Assembly (NCBI GenBank): GCA_014378085.1
Contig: JACMOJ010000520.1
Span: forward strand, 1 to 7,550
From: Burkholderiales bacterium
Lineage (GTDB): Bacteria > Pseudomonadota > Gammaproteobacteria > Burkholderiales > Usitatibacteraceae
DNA length: 7,550 nucleotides
Direction of reading: 5' to 3'
The position numbers were made by a program, and so were the translations under genes. The notes beneath the pieces were generated by a model. The model was given only the letters and a program-made list of their open reading frames with translations, ran no database searches and had not been told where the DNA came from. Shown piece after piece: positions 6,467 through 7,550 of the stretch (position 1 is the stretch's first letter; every line of letters begins with the position of its first letter).

Positions 6467-7550
6467 ATGCTCGCGTGCCTTTGGAAGACGCAGCCAGTGG
6501 TGACGCGTCTCCGCACGGTCCGCGACCGTCACGATCCCAGTCCCCGCCGACTAATCGCAGGCATCGTCGTATTTTGCCTGATGTTGATCGCTGCCATCGC
6601 GTTCGCCCTTACGGAACGGTCCGCGTTCGAACGCGAGGAGACGCTGCAGGACGCACTGCGTCAAAACACCATCCTCGCTCATGCGTTTGAACAATATTCG
6701 CTGCGCATATTGCGCAGCGCAGGTGCGGTCACGCAACTCGTCGAAAGCACCTATCTGCGGCTCGGCCCAGGCCCCGAACTTGCGAGCCTGCTCGCGGATC
6801 GGGTTGCCGCCAACGATTTTCTTGAAGTCATTGCCGTGTTCGATGCGCGTGGGCAATTGGTGGCCGCCAGCCAGCGGCGCAAACCACCGGACGTGAACAT
6901 CGCCGATCGCGAGGAATTCCTGGTTCACGTGTCTGGAACAGGGCCGATATTGCACGTCGGCGGGCCGGGTGCGACGCCGCTCTGGCGCGAAGCCGCGATC
7001 CCCATCACACGGCGCATTGCGCGGGCCAACGGCGAATTTGGTGGCGTGGTCATGACGCTGATCCGGCCGCAGCGCTTTACCAGCTTCTACGACGATGCGG
7101 CAGTTCAATCCGGTGATGTCGTTGTGCTGGCCGGACTCGACGGCATCACCCGCGCGCAAAAAATTGGCGGGCGGGATACGTTTGCCGAGGACCTCAACTT
7201 CAGCCCTTTATTGCAGCAGTGGGCGCAACAGGGAAAGGGTGTCTATCGTGGTACCACGCGCGGCGACGGGGTGATACGCCTGCACGCCTTTCGGACCGTG
7301 CCGGGGTTTCCACTGGTCGTGATCGTTGCCAATTCCCAGAACCAGGTGCTTGTTGAATTTTCCGAACGCGACGCGCTTTACTACATAGGCGCCACCGCCG
7401 CAGGGGTCTTGATCGTGCTGTTCGCGCTGATCGTAATCGCCGCCATTGTTCGCGCGGAAAACGCCGCCAAGGCCCGCACGGAGAGCGAGGAGCGGTTCCG
7501 GGCGCTCACTGCGCGTTCGGCCGATTGGTGGTGGGAACAGGATGCGGAAC
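6467..7550 (+). CDS. Membrane-anchored Cache/PDC-type sensor protein with PAS domain (3' end outside window)
   Basis: The frame is open from a TGA at 6422 to the window edge, giving 361 visible residues from ATG 6467. Order of parts: a short basic cytoplasmic N-terminus (RLRTVRDRHDPSPRR); transmembrane helix 1 at about 29-48 (LIAGIVVFCLMLIAAIAFAL); an extracytoplasmic region at about 50-302 resembling the double Cache (PDC) sensors of diguanylate cyclases and kinases, with FDARGQLVAAS, IADREEF and a second lobe near GVYRGTTR and TVPGFPLVVIV; transmembrane helix 2 at about 305-328; a charged linker; then ESEERFRALTARSADWWWEQ, the start of a PAS domain. It should sense a small ligand outside the membrane and signal inward. 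The output domain (GGDEF, EAL or histidine kinase) is not visible. The start is uncertain: GTG 6497 has a GGAAG nine bases upstream, whereas ATG 6467 has only an adjacent GGTGA. Either start keeps both helices. Confidence 0.85.
   Translation, partial: MLACLWKTQPVVTRLRTVRDRHDPSPRRLIAGIVVFCLMLIAAIAFALTERSAFEREETLQDALRQNTILAHAFEQYSLRILRSAGAVTQLVESTYLRLGPGPELASLLADRVAANDFLEVIAVFDARGQLVAASQRRKPPDVNIADREEFLVHVSGTGPILHVGGPGATPLWREAAIPITRRIARANGEFGGVVMTLIRPQRFTSFYDDAAVQSGDVVVLAGLDGITRAQKIGGRDTFAEDLNFSPLLQQWAQQGKGVYRGTTRGDGVIRLHAFRTVPGFPLVVIVANSQNQVLVEFSERDALYYIGATAAGVLIVLFALIVIAAIVRAENAAKARTESEERFRALTARSADWWWEQDAE

Noticed and set aside
6377..6478. Imperfect direct repeat CCGGTGAnnnnnCTCGC at about 6377 and 6459
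   Set aside because: Short and imperfect, with no further copies noticed; probably chance.
6475..6896. Two short + strand open frames (6475-6690 and 6681-6896)
   Set aside because: Both are alternative frames inside the Cache sensor gene, whose own frame runs open to the window end and gives a sensible membrane topology.
6551..7159. 202-codon minus-strand open frame
   Set aside because: It lies wholly antisense to the Cache sensor gene, which has clear transmembrane helices and domain motifs in the + frame. High GC makes such antisense frames common.

Overview
The window looks like a proteobacterial chromosome segment, most likely betaproteobacterial. That assignment rests on moderate-to-high GC, the protein repertoire and the style of the signalling proteins; no phylogenetic marker gene is present. 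Everything that can be supported as coding lies on the + strand. No RNA gene, CRISPR array or intact mobile element was found.

Layout: (1) Bases 1-1218 hold the C-terminal 405 codons of a large protein matching the DUF2126 / transglutaminase-like family; its start lies upstream of the window. (2) Bases 1219-1448 are non-coding and contain a perfect 8-bp inverted repeat around a second small palindrome (1296-1328). (3) Bases 1449-6262 hold one very long sensory hybrid histidine kinase gene, split into two overlapping reading frames. The first frame (1449-3257) encodes REC-PAS-PAS-PAS and the first third of a fourth PAS. The second (3134-6262) encodes the rest of that PAS followed by PAS-PAS-GAF-PAS-HisKA-HATPase-REC. 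The junction falls exactly on a run of six C (3128-3133). One extra C, or a -1 ribosomal slip on the heptamer C CCC CCG, would restore a continuous protein of about 1604 residues. (4) Bases 6263-6466 are non-coding with one weak terminator-like hairpin. (5) From about 6467 to the window edge runs the start of a membrane-anchored sensor: two transmembrane helices flank a roughly 250-residue extracytoplasmic Cache/PDC-like domain, followed by the beginning of a PAS domain. This frame has no stop before the edge, so the output domain is not visible.

The restored kinase has seven PAS domains and a GAF domain but no membrane segment. It should therefore be a cytoplasmic multi-input sensor, autophosphorylating on a HisKA histidine and passing phosphate to its C-terminal receiver. 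The N-terminal receiver keeps its phospho-acceptor Asp and Lys but seems to have lost two other conserved active-site residues. The Cache protein downstream is a second, membrane-bound sensor; the shared location suggests a signalling cluster, but no partnership can be shown from sequence. The DUF2126 gene appears unrelated to them. No clearly new system is evident. The most notable points are the C6 frameshift in the giant kinase and its degenerate N-terminal receiver.
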